DNA of 8,887 nt from an uncultured Shinella sp. (GTDB lineage Bacteria > Pseudomonadota > Alphaproteobacteria > Rhizobiales > Rhizobiaceae). Position 1 is the stretch's first letter; each line of letters begins with the position of its first letter. The notes beneath the pieces were generated by a model. The model saw nothing but the letters and a program-made list of their open reading frames with translations, was not told where the DNA came from and did no database searches. The stretch spans positions 1 to 8,887 of the forward strand of contig CAMLOC010000099.1 of assembly GCA_946481465.1 (NCBI GenBank). Direction: 5' to 3'. Of this stretch, positions 1 through 6,448 are shown piece by piece. Made by a program: the position numbers and the translations under genes.

Positions 1-327
1 GTCTACCGCGACCACGAGACGCTGGAGGCGGTCGAATATTTCTTCAAGGCGCCCGACAGCATCGACGAGCGCCTGGTCATCGTCGTCGATCCGATGCTGG
101 CGACGGGCAACTCGGCGATTGCCGCCATCGACACGCTGAAGAGCCGTGGGGCGACGAACATCCGCTTCCTCTGCCTGCTCGCCGCGCCGGAAGGCATCAG
201 GAGCTTCCGTGCGCACCATCCGGACGTGCCGGTCTACACCGCCTCCATCGACCGCCAGCTCAACGAGAAGGGTTATATCGTGCCCGGCCTCGGCGATGCC
301 GGCGACCGCATGTACGGCACGAAGTAA
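1..327 (+). CDS. upp: Uracil phosphoribosyltransferase, C-terminal part (5' end outside window)
   Basis: Cytosolic pyrimidine salvage enzyme that makes UMP and pyrophosphate from uracil and PRPP. Frame 1 is open from the first base to TAA at 325-327, giving 108 visible residues of a protein usually about 209 long, so roughly the first half is missing. The PRPP-binding loop is clear ([10 protein letters not shown], encoded at about 91-120), and the C-terminal uracil-binding segment reads [18 protein letters not shown], close to the family consensus. The first ATG in the visible frame, at 94, lies inside the PRPP loop and is not the start. The gene points away from nothing in the window and toward the protease gene, with hairpins behind it. 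It fits the theme of the minus-strand nucleoside operon because uracil is the base released when uridine or deoxyuridine is phosphorolysed. Family recognition is from conserved motifs and is secure. Confidence 0.96.
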   Translation, partial: VYRDHETLEAVEYFFKAPDSIDERLVIVVDPMLATGNSAIAAIDTLKSRGATNIRFLCLLAAPEGIRSFRAHHPDVPVYTASIDRQLNEKGYIVPGLGDAGDRMYGTK

Positions 328-337
328 GCGGTTAACC

Positions 338-359
338 GGACAGGGTCCCTACCCTCTCC
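338..359 (+). terminator. Imperfect hairpin just after upp, weak terminator candidate
   Basis: Bases 338-346 pair with 351-359 around the tetraloop CCCT, giving a 9-base stem with one C-C mismatch (341/356). It begins 11 bases after the upp stop codon. No T-run follows, so by itself it would be a poor intrinsic terminator; it may help protect or pause the upp transcript. The 10-base palindrome CGGTTAACCG (329-338) abuts it. The stem is seen in the sequence; its role is inferred. Confidence 0.25.
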
Positions 360-405
360 TCCGTCATGGTCGGGCTTGAGGGGGCGAGGGTGCTCGCAAA
401 AGCAT

Positions 406-422
406 TTAACCCACCCTTAACC
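406..422 (+). promoter_or_regulatory. CtrA-like binding box TTAA-N7-TTAA
   Basis: TTAACC at 406-411 and TTAACC at 417-422 lie 11 bases apart, giving an exact TTAA-N7-TTAA arrangement with the CC extension on both halves. This matches the consensus site of CtrA, the cell-cycle response regulator of alphaproteobacteria. A further palindromic GGTTAACC sits at 330-337. The box ends 104 bases before the start codon of the downstream aspartic protease gene. No good -10 hexamer is seen at the usual distance after the box, and a terminator lies between it and the gene, so the regulated transcript is not certain. The motif match is direct; binding is inferred. Confidence 0.5.
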
Positions 423-445
423 ACACCGATCGAAGATCGTGGAGA

Positions 446-469
446 GGGGCGCCGTCGGGCGCCCCTTTT
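446..469 (+). terminator. Rho-independent terminator
   Basis: A perfect 8-base GC stem (GGGGCGCC at 446-453 with GGCGCCCC at 458-465) closes on the tetraloop GTCG and is followed by TTTT (466-469). The stem can extend by A445-T466 and a G-T wobble. This is the strongest intrinsic terminator in the window. It most likely ends the upp transcript about 140 bases after its stop codon; alternatively it ends a short RNA started near the CtrA-like box, or acts as an attenuator ahead of the protease gene. Confidence 0.75.
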
Positions 470-498
470 GCCGTCCGTTAGCCGGATGCGTGCTATTT
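468..498 (+). promoter_or_regulatory. Possible promoter of the aspartic protease gene
   Basis: CTATTT at 493-498 resembles the rhizobial housekeeping -10 element (CTATAT). A poor -35 (TTGCCG, 468-473) lies 19 bases upstream, longer than the preferred 17 to 18. Transcription would begin near 505 and leave a leader of about 22 bases that carries the ribosome binding site GGAG at 515-518. The case rests mainly on the position between terminator and gene, so confidence is low. Confidence 0.25.
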
Positions 499-526
499 CG
501 GGACAGATCCTTCCGGAGACCGTCCC

Positions 527-1063
527 ATGTTCGTTCGCAGCCTCGTCTTTCTCGTCGGTTCCGTCGTCGCGGCCGCAGCCTTCGTGCCCGGCGTCGCGAC
601 GCGCTATCTCGACGCGACCGCCAAAGTGCCCGAAGCGAAGGTGGAGAAGGCGGCCGTGGAGACCGGCACGGGCGCGGCGCGCTACACCGGCAACCGCAGC
701 GCCGTCATCAGCGCCGATCCGAACGGCCACTTCACCGGTCTCTTCGCCATCAACGGCCGCAAGGAAGAGGGCCTTGTCGATACCGGCGCCAGCATGGTCG
801 CCATCAACATCTCGACGGCGCAGCGCCTCGGCATCGACAAGGCCGACCTCAACTTCCGCTATGCCGTCGATACGGCGAACGGCAAGGCGCGCGCCGCCTA
901 TGTCAAGCTCGACCGCGTCGAGATCGGCCCGGTGCGCCTGGAGAATGTCGGCGCCATGGTGCTGGAGGACAGGGCGCTGTCCGGCACGCTGATCGGCATG
1001 AGCTTCCTGAAGGGGCTGGCGTCCTACCGCGTCGAGGACGGCCGGATGCACCTCACCCGCTGA
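527..1063 (+). CDS. Membrane-anchored clan AA (retropepsin-like) aspartic protease, TIGR02281 type
   Basis: Encodes 178 residues. Residues 5-22 are a hydrophobic N-terminal segment, probably an uncleaved membrane anchor or signal sequence that places the rest in the periplasm. A linker of about 40 residues rich in Ala, Lys and Glu follows. The single retropepsin-like domain spans about 60-178, with the catalytic motif VDTGAS at 84-89 (Asp85) and the family's second hallmark, a Leu/Ile-Gly-Met-Ser-Phe-Leu stretch at 156-161. With one DTG motif, the active enzyme is expected to be a homodimer, as for other clan AA proteases. ATG at 527 is chosen because GGAG lies 8 bases upstream (515-518) and the hydrophobic segment starts at once. 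The gene follows a terminator and a CtrA-like box, and its last 11 bases overlap the 3' end of deoA on the other strand. Substrates are unknown. Family assignment is firm; function in the cell is not. Confidence 0.88.
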   Translation: MFVRSLVFLVGSVVAAAAFVPGVATRYLDATAKVPEAKVEKAAVETGTGAARYTGNRSAVISADPNGHFTGLFAINGRKEEGLVDTGASMVAINISTAQRLGIDKADLNFRYAVDTANGKARAAYVKLDRVEIGPVRLENVGAMVLEDRALSGTLIGMSFLKGLASYRVEDGRMHLTR

Positions 1064-2366
1064 TGCGGGTCAGGATATCCGGCGAGGGCAACGGCGCCTC
1101 CGGCGCGATCCGGTAGAGCCCGGCGAGCCGCGCCGCGCCCTGCGCCGCACGCTCCGCATCCGCCGCATGCACGCGGCCGATCTCCTCGCCCTTCTCCACC
1201 TTTGTGCCGAGCGGCAGCAGCCGGTCGAAACCGACGCGATGGTCGATCCCCTCGTCCGGGCGGCTGCGCCCGCCGCCGAGTTCGATGACGGCAAGGCCCA
1301 GCCCGCGCGTGTCGCAGGCGGCAAGGTAGCCGGAATGCGGCGCGATGACCGGCCGGACGACGGGGGCCGGCGCAAGATAGGCCTCCGGCCGCTCCAGGAG
1401 GTCGGCCGGGCCGCCGAGCGCCTGCACCATGCGCCCGAACGTCTCGGCCGCCGCGCCGCTGGAAAGGGCCATGGCGGCCCGGCCCTCGGCCACGGCGATA
1501 TCCTTGTCCAGCCCCGACAGGACCAGCATTTCCGCCGCGAAGGCGAGGACGATGCGCTCTAGCCGCGTGCCGGCCTTGCCGCCCTTCAGGAAGGCGATGC
1601 AGTTGGCGATCTCGACGGCATTGCCGGCGGCATCGGCGAGCGGCTGGTTCATGTCGGTGATGAGGGCGGCGGTCGTGACCCCGGCCCCGTTCGCCACCGC
1701 GACCAGCGAGCGGGCCAGCGTCTCCGCCTCGCCCGCATCCGCCATGAAGGCGCCGTTGCCGACCTTGACGTCGAGCACCAGCGACCGGAGGCCGGCGGCG
1801 AGCTTCTTGGAGAGGATGGAGGCGGTGATCAGCGGCACCGAATCGACCGTCGCCGTGACGTCGCGGATGGCATAGAGGCGCTTGTCGGCCGGTGCGAGAT
1901 CCGCCGTCTGGCCGATGATGGCGCAGCCGACGTCCTTCACCGTGTGGCGGAAGCGCTCGGCGGAGGGCATGATCGCGTAGCCGGGGATCGATTCCAGCTT
2001 GTCGAGCGTGCCGCCGGTATGGCCGAGCCCGCGGCCGGAGATCATCGGCACGGCCAGCCCGCAGGCCGCCGCTATCGGCGCCAGCATGAGGGAGACATTG
2101 TCGCCCACCCCGCCGGTCGAATGCTTGTCGGCGATCGGCCGGTCGATATCCGACCAGTCGAGCACATCGCCCGAATCGCGCATGGCGAGCGTCAGCGCCA
2201 CGGTCTCCTCGCGCGCCATGCCGTTGAACCAGACCGCCATGGCGAAGGCCGCCACCTGCCCTTCCGAGACGCTGCCATCCGTGAGGCCGGCGACGAACCG
2301 GGCGATCTCCCCGGCGGTGAGGGGCTCGCCGTTCCGCTTGCGGCGGATCGTCTCCTGCGGGAGCAT
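1053..2366 (-). CDS. deoA: Thymidine phosphorylase
   Basis: Cleaves thymidine and deoxyuridine with phosphate to give the free base and 2-deoxyribose-1-phosphate. The 437-residue length is normal for the bacterial enzyme. Visible motifs are the phosphate-binding KHSTGGVGD (81-89), the family signature beginning SGRGLGHTGGTLDKLES (110-126), YAIRDVTATVDS (165-176) and ITASILSKK (180-188). His82, Arg168, Ser183 and Lys187 occupy the places of E. coli His85, Arg171, Ser186 and Lys190, so the active site appears complete. The start ATG at 2366 gives the family-typical N-terminus MLPQETIRRKRNG. It lies one base after the deoC stop and has no good Shine-Dalgarno sequence, which implies translational coupling to deoC. 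It is the last gene of the nucleoside operon. Its stop overlaps the convergent protease gene by 11 bases and I see no intrinsic terminator behind it. Confidence 0.97.
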   Translation of the reverse strand: MLPQETIRRKRNGEPLTAGEIARFVAGLTDGSVSEGQVAAFAMAVWFNGMAREETVALTLAMRDSGDVLDWSDIDRPIADKHSTGGVGDNVSLMLAPIAAACGLAVPMISGRGLGHTGGTLDKLESIPGYAIMPSAERFRHTVKDVGCAIIGQTADLAPADKRLYAIRDVTATVDSVPLITASILSKKLAAGLRSLVLDVKVGNGAFMADAGEAETLARSLVAVANGAGVTTAALITDMNQPLADAAGNAVEIANCIAFLKGGKAGTRLERIVLAFAAEMLVLSGLDKDIAVAEGRAAMALSSGAAAETFGRMVQALGGPADLLERPEAYLAPAPVVRPVIAPHSGYLAACDTRGLGLAVIELGGGRSRPDEGIDHRVGFDRLLPLGTKVEKGEEIGRVHAADAERAAQGAARLAGLYRIAPEAPLPSPDILTRISG

Positions 2367-2367
2367 G

Positions 2368-3141
2368 CTAGTAGCTCGCGGGCGGCGGCGGCGCGGACTG
2401 GCCGCCGAGCACGGAGAGGATATCGCCGAGAAGGCCGGAGGCGCCGAAGCGGAAGGTTTGCGGCGTCGCCCAGCCTTCGCCGAGGATTAAGGCGGCAAGC
2501 GCCAGATACTCGCCGGCATCCGCCACCGTGCGCACGCCGCCCGCCGGCTTGAAGCCGACCGGCTTGCCGCTGTCCCTGATCGCCGTCAGCATGATCTCGG
2601 CGGCCGGCAGGGTGGCGTTGACGGCGACTTTTCCCGTCGATGTCTTGATGAAATCGCTGCCGGCGGCAATGGCGAGGTCCGACGCCTTGCGGATGAGCGC
2701 CGCGTCCTTGATCTCGCCGGTTTCCAGGATCGTCTTGAGGCGCACCGGCGGCGTGCAGGCGACCTTGACCGCCGCCACCATCTCGCTCACCGCCGCCGCG
2801 TTGCCGGCAAGGAAGGCGCGATAGGGGATGACGAGGTCGATTTCGTCAGTGCCGTCGGCGATCGCCTGCTGCGTCTCCGCCAGCACGTCGGCAACCGCAA
2901 GGTCGCCGGAAGGGAAGTTGACGACGGTTGCGATCTTCACCGCATGGCCTTCGCCGAGGATGCCGCGCGCCTGAGCCACGAAGCGCGGCCAGATGCAGAT
3001 GGCGGCCGTGTTTCCGAAACGCGTCTGCGCCTGGGCGCAGAGCGTTTCGATGGCGGCGGCATCGCAGGTGTCGGTGAGGTCGGTCAGGTCGAGCAGCGAG
3101 AGCGCCTTCTGCGCGGTCGCCTTGATGCTGTCCTCATGCAT
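2368..3141 (-). CDS. deoC: Deoxyribose-phosphate aldolase
   Basis: Splits 2-deoxyribose-5-phosphate into acetaldehyde and glyceraldehyde-3-phosphate, the exit from deoxynucleoside breakdown into central metabolism. It has 257 residues, against 259 in E. coli. The class I aldolase residues are present: Asp102 in DEIDLVIP, Schiff-base Lys166 in DFIKTSTGK, and Lys198 in GFKPAGGVRT. The C-terminus ends in Tyr257, matching E. coli Tyr259, whose flexible tail takes part in catalysis. Unusually, that tail carries four consecutive prolines (251-254). ATG at 3141 is preceded by GGAG about 9 bases upstream, inside the purine nucleoside phosphorylase gene, whose 3' end it overlaps by 8 bases (ATGCATGA). 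A second in-frame-looking ATG at 3137 is in another frame. deoA follows after one base. Confidence 0.97.
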   Translation of the reverse strand: MHEDSIKATAQKALSLLDLTDLTDTCDAAAIETLCAQAQTRFGNTAAICIWPRFVAQARGILGEGHAVKIATVVNFPSGDLAVADVLAETQQAIADGTDEIDLVIPYRAFLAGNAAAVSEMVAAVKVACTPPVRLKTILETGEIKDAALIRKASDLAIAAGSDFIKTSTGKVAVNATLPAAEIMLTAIRDSGKPVGFKPAGGVRTVADAGEYLALAALILGEGWATPQTFRFGASGLLGDILSVLGGQSAPPPPASY

Positions 3142-3946
3142 GGTCTTCGTCTCCGCCCGCGATCATTTCGGCAAGGATCGCGGCGAGCCGCTTCCCGCCG
3201 ATCGGGGCCATGTCCTTGGTTTCGTGATGGCTGAGTTCGCCGCCCGTCATGCCCGCGCCGAAATTGGTGATGACCGAGGCGGCGGCGACCTTCAGGCCGA
3301 GATGGCGGGCGATCAGCACTTCCGGCACGGTCGACATGCCGACGGCATCGGCGCCGAGGACGCGCGCCATGCGGATCTCCGCCGGCGTTTCGAAATTCGG
3401 GCCGGAGAACCACATATAGACGCCGGAGGACAGCGGGATGCCGAGTTTGCCGGCCGCCCCTTCCATGCGCGCGGCAAGCTCCGCATCATAGGCATTGGTC
3501 ATGCCGACGAAGCGGTCGTCGCTCTCGATGCCGATCAGCGGGTTGGCGCCCGAAAAATTGATGTGGTCGGAAATGCGCATCACCGAGCCGGGCGGCATGT
3601 CCTCGCGCAGCGAGCCTGCCGAATTGGTGAGGATGAGCGACGTGACGCCGAGCCCCTTCAGCACCTCGATGGGCGGGCGCATGGCGTTGGCATCGCCGCG
3701 CTCGTAATAGTGCACGCGGCCGGAGAGCATGATGACCGGCACGCCGCCGAGCGTGCCGATGACCATTTCGCCGGCATGGCCGGAGACGGAACCGACGGGA
3801 AAGCTCGGCAGGTCCGCATAGGGTATGCGCAGCGGGTTCTCGACGGCCTCGACCAGCGCGCCGAGGCCCGAGCCGAGCACGATGCCGGTGCGCGGCAGCA
3901 CGCCGCCGAGGCGGGCGCGAAGGAGCTCTGTCGTTTCCGCGCTCAT
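3134..3946 (-). CDS. punA: Purine nucleoside phosphorylase, trimeric type
   Basis: Phosphorolysis of purine (deoxy)nucleosides to free base and (deoxy)ribose-1-phosphate. The 270-residue length fits the trimeric PNP family. Motifs in order are the phosphate loop GSGLG (25-29), GHAGE (56-60), SGRVHYYE (75-82, with Arg77 and His79 aligning with human Arg84 and His86), TNSAGSL (107-113), GPNFETPAEI (182-191, Glu186 as human Glu201), GMSTVPEV (203-210, Met204 and Ser205 as human Met219 and Ser220) and VITN (225-228, Asn228 as human Asn243). Asn at 228, rather than the Asp of methylthioadenosine phosphorylases, predicts inosine and guanosine as substrates. Family members often show TNAAGG where this has TNSAGS. 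ATG at 3946 overlaps the cdd stop as ATGA. The frame stays open upstream to 4183, but that part lies inside cdd and lacks family similarity. The symbol deoD is also used for such genes. Confidence 0.92.
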   Translation of the reverse strand: MSAETTELLRARLGGVLPRTGIVLGSGLGALVEAVENPLRIPYADLPSFPVGSVSGHAGEMVIGTLGGVPVIMLSGRVHYYERGDANAMRPPIEVLKGLGVTSLILTNSAGSLREDMPPGSVMRISDHINFSGANPLIGIESDDRFVGMTNAYDAELAARMEGAAGKLGIPLSSGVYMWFSGPNFETPAEIRMARVLGADAVGMSTVPEVLIARHLGLKVAAASVITNFGAGMTGGELSHHETKDMAPIGGKRLAAILAEMIAGGDEDHA

Positions 3947-4335
3947 CCGATCACATCCGTCGCAAAGCCGTGCGGCAGCAATTCTTCCATGGTCATCGTC
4001 TTCTGCACGCCGGTCTCGTCGCACAGGTAGATCGGCGTCCTGGCGGTGGCGAATTCCGCGATCTTCTGCCGGCAGCCGCCGCAGGGCGGGCAGAGCGGCA
4101 GCTTTTCGGCGATGACGGCCATTTCGACGATTTTCTTGTTGCCGGCCATGATCATGTGGCTGATCGCGGTCGGCTCGGCGCACCAGCCCTGGGGGAAGGA
4201 CAGGTTCTCGATATTGGCGCCGGCATAGATCTTGCCGTCCTCGGCGCGGATCGCCGCGCCGACAGGGAATTTCGAATAGGGCGCATGCGCGAAAGCCATC
4301 GCGGCGCGCGCCGCCTCGAAGAGGTCGTGGGACAT
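3943..4335 (-). CDS. cdd: Cytidine deaminase, small tetrameric type
   Basis: Zinc hydrolase converting cytidine and deoxycytidine to uridine and deoxyuridine, so cytosine nucleosides can enter the DeoA route. It has 130 residues, normal for the homotetrameric class. Zinc ligands are Cys52 (in CAEPTAI), Cys85 and Cys88 (in PCGGCRQ); Glu54 is the proton shuttle, and NIEN at 41-44 binds ribose. These match B. subtilis Cys53, Cys86, Cys89 and Glu55. The Arg that normally follows CAE (Arg56 in B. subtilis) is replaced here by Pro55. ATG at 4335 is chosen because AAGGAG lies about 10 bases upstream and the protein then starts like its family; the open frame continues to 4407, but that extension lies inside the permease gene and looks non-native. 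It sits 4 bases after permease 2 and overlaps punA by ATGA. Confidence 0.94.
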   Translation of the reverse strand: MSHDLFEAARAAMAFAHAPYSKFPVGAAIRAEDGKIYAGANIENLSFPQGWCAEPTAISHMIMAGNKKIVEMAVIAEKLPLCPPCGGCRQKIAEFATARTPIYLCDETGVQKTMTMEELLPHGFATDVIG

Positions 4336-4339
4336 GTCT

Positions 4340-5311
4340 TTAGCGCTCCTTGACGTAGGGCACGCCGCCGGCCTTCGGCGGAATGGCCTTGCCGATGAAG
4401 CCTGCAAGCAGGATCACCGTCAGGATATAGGGCAGCGCCTGCATGAACTGTACCGGCACCTTGCCGATCAGCGGGAAGGCGTAACCCTGGTAGCGGATGG
4501 CGAAGGCATCGAGGAAGCCGAAGAGCAGGCAGGCGAAGAGGATGTTCTTCGGCCGCCACTTGGCGAAGATCAGCGCGGCGAGCGCTATATAGCCCTTGCC
4601 GGCCGTCATGCCCTTGGTGAAGCCGGCATTGGCGGAGAGCGAGAGATAGGCGCCGGCGACGCCACACAGGATGCCGCAGCAGATGACGGCGCGGTAGCGC
4701 AGCCAGATGACCGAGATGCCGGCCGTATCGACCGCACCCGGATTTTCGCCGACGGCGCGAAGGCGCAGGCCGAAGCGCGTGCGATAGAGGATCCACCAGC
4801 TTGCCGGCACCATCAGGAAGGCGAGATAGGTCAGCGGCGAGTGGCCGGAGAGCAGGCCCGAATAGATCTGGCCGAGGATCGGCACTTCGCGCACCGCATC
4901 GGCGAACGGCAGCGTGATCCGCCCGAAGCGGCCGTCCTCCGTCAGCGCCGGCGTGCGCCCGCCCTGGCGGAACCAGGCCTCGCCGAGGATGACGGTGGAG
5001 CCGGCGACGACGAAGTTGATGGCGACGCCCGAGACGATCTGGCTGCCGCGCTGGGTGATCGAGGCATAGCCGTGCACCAGCGAGAGCAGCACCGAGACGA
5101 GCACGGCGGCAAGAAGCCCCATCGTCACCGACTGGGTGATATAGGCGATGCAGCCGGCCGCGAAGGCCGCGCCCAGCATCTTGCCCTCGAGGCCGATGTC
5201 GAAGATGCCGGCCCGTTCGGTGAAGAGGCCGGCAAGCGCGGCGAGGATCAGCGGCGTCGAAACGCGGACGGTCGATTGGGCCAGTTCGATGAAGACCTGA
5301 AAGAAATCCAT
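4340..5311 (-). CDS. ABC transporter permease 2, BMP/Nup-type nucleoside importer
   Basis: Inner-membrane permease of the BPD_transp_2 family (the same family as RbsC, LivH and B. subtilis NupQ/YufQ), 323 residues. About eight to ten hydrophobic segments are visible, for instance near 18-32, 42-58, 62-80, 92-111, 159-176, 207-226, 240-250, 255-272 and 288-307. The conserved N-terminal motif GIFDIGLEGKML is at 35-46, and the cytoplasmic coupling stretch starting RTRFGLRLRAVGENP is at 177-191. GYIALAALIFAKW (240-252) is typical of this subfamily. It should pair with the permease encoded just upstream. The start ATG at 5311 has GGGAG 8 bases upstream and lies 3 bases after the permease 1 stop. 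Substrate is inferred as nucleosides from the BMP protein and the catabolic genes that follow directly. Confidence 0.93.
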   Translation of the reverse strand: MDFFQVFIELAQSTVRVSTPLILAALAGLFTERAGIFDIGLEGKMLGAAFAAGCIAYITQSVTMGLLAAVLVSVLLSLVHGYASITQRGSQIVSGVAINFVVAGSTVILGEAWFRQGGRTPALTEDGRFGRITLPFADAVREVPILGQIYSGLLSGHSPLTYLAFLMVPASWWILYRTRFGLRLRAVGENPGAVDTAGISVIWLRYRAVICCGILCGVAGAYLSLSANAGFTKGMTAGKGYIALAALIFAKWRPKNILFACLLFGFLDAFAIRYQGYAFPLIGKVPVQFMQALPYILTVILLAGFIGKAIPPKAGGVPYVKER

Positions 5312-5314
5312 GGA

Positions 5315-6448
5315 TCAGGCTCCCTTGGTGGCCGCGACGTCGCGGGTTTTCGGCGAAAGCCCGAGGACGACCCGCGTGATGGCTGGGCGGAACATGTGCT
5401 CGAGCGCGCCGGCAAACAGGATGACGAGGCCCTGGATGATGACGATCATGTCACGCGAGATGGAGGGCATCTCGAAGGAGATTTCCGCCCCGCCCTGGTA
5501 GAGCATGCCGAAGAGCAGCGCCGCGGGAATGATGCCCGCCGGATGCGACCGGCCCATCAGCGCCACGGCGATGCCGACGAAGCCCGCGCCTTGCACGAAA
5601 TCGAGCTGCATGCGGAACTGCTCGCCCATGATCGGGTTCAGCGCCATCATGCCGGCCAGCCCGCCCGAGATCATCATGGTGATGACGATGATCTTCGCCT
5701 CCTTGATGCCGGCATAGCGCGCGGCGGCGGGGCTGTGGCCCATGGTGCGCATCTCGTAGCCGAGCCGCGTGCGCCAGATCAGCACCCAGACGCCGAAGGC
5801 GGCAAGAAGCGCCAGCAGGAAGGAGATGTTGAACGGCGCCGTGCCGACGGAAAGGCCGAAGATCGACATCAGCCAGTCGAGCTTGGGCAGCTGGCCGCCG
5901 GCATCGAAGGTGCGGGTTTCCAGCGACATGGAGCCGAGCGGCTTGAACACCTTGTTGAGCAGGTAGTTCATCAGGCTGGCGGCGATGAAGTTGAACATGA
6001 TCGTCGTGATGACGATATGGCTGCCGCGCCTGGCCAGCAGCCAGCCGGGGATCAGCGCCCAGAGCGCGCCGAAGAAGGCGGCGCCGAGGATGGCGATCGG
6101 GAAGACGAGATACCAGGGCAGCGTGTGGTCGAAGGCGAGGCAGGCGAGCGCCACGCCGATGCCGCCGATATAGGCCTGCCCCTCGCCGCCGATGTTGAAC
6201 AGGCCGCAATGGAAGGCGACGGCCACGGCAAGGCCGGTGAAGATGAAGGTCGTGGTGTAATAGAGCGTGAAGCCGATATATTCGCCGCGGCCGAAGGCGC
6301 CGTTGATCATGTGGTAGGCGGCTTCCAGCGGGCTTTCGCCGACGATGAGCACGACGAGGCCGGAAATCAGGAAGGCGACGGCGAGGTTGACGAGCGGGAT
6401 CAGGCCGTATTCGGCCCAACCGGGCAGTTTCGCGTGCGGGACACTCAT
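5315..6448 (-). CDS. ABC transporter permease 1, BMP/Nup-type nucleoside importer
   Basis: Inner-membrane permease, 377 residues, BPD_transp_2 family and most like B. subtilis NupP/YufP. Hydrophobic segments lie near 14-37, 62-80, 93-106, 112-135, 145-163, 206-225, 252-271, 287-299, 304-318 and 334-350. The FNIGGEGQ motif (84-91) characterises the larger permease of this importer class, and the ATPase-coupling loop starting RTRLGYEMRTMGHSP is at 226-240. A periplasmic stretch around 165-200 separates two membrane groups. The start ATG at 6448 overlaps the ATPase stop as ATGA and is preceded by a perfect AAGGAGG 7 bases upstream. The next gene, permease 2, begins 3 bases after its stop. It is expected to form the heterodimeric membrane channel with permease 2. 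Confidence 0.94.
   Translation of the reverse strand: MSVPHAKLPGWAEYGLIPLVNLAVAFLISGLVVLIVGESPLEAAYHMINGAFGRGEYIGFTLYYTTTFIFTGLAVAVAFHCGLFNIGGEGQAYIGGIGVALACLAFDHTLPWYLVFPIAILGAAFFGALWALIPGWLLARRGSHIVITTIMFNFIAASLMNYLLNKVFKPLGSMSLETRTFDAGGQLPKLDWLMSIFGLSVGTAPFNISFLLALLAAFGVWVLIWRTRLGYEMRTMGHSPAAARYAGIKEAKIIVITMMISGGLAGMMALNPIMGEQFRMQLDFVQGAGFVGIAVALMGRSHPAGIIPAALLFGMLYQGGAEISFEMPSISRDMIVIIQGLVILFAGALEHMFRPAITRVVLGLSPKTRDVAATKGA

Noticed and set aside
328..526. Small protein gene in the upp-protease spacer
   Set aside because: Open frames crossing this spacer have no good ribosome site and continue as out-of-frame readings of the protease gene; the spacer is better explained by regulatory elements.
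967..982. Hairpin GGACAG-GGCG-CTGTCC as a terminator for deoA on the minus strand
   Set aside because: It is inside protease coding sequence, the stem is short, and no T-run follows on either strand.
332..1051. 239-codon minus-strand frame over the aspartic protease gene
   Set aside because: Antisense in register with the protease frame, with no start signal or family similarity; the plus-strand frame has DTGAS and a ribosome binding site.
3134..4183. Longer purine nucleoside phosphorylase starting at 4183
   Set aside because: The extra N-terminus is an alternate-frame translation of cdd and is Arg-rich. The ATG at 3946, overlapping the cdd stop as ATGA, gives the normal family N-terminus and length.
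3943..4407. Longer cytidine deaminase starting at 4407
   Set aside because: The extension lies inside permease 2 coding sequence. The ATG at 4335 has AAGGAG upstream and yields the standard 130-residue enzyme.
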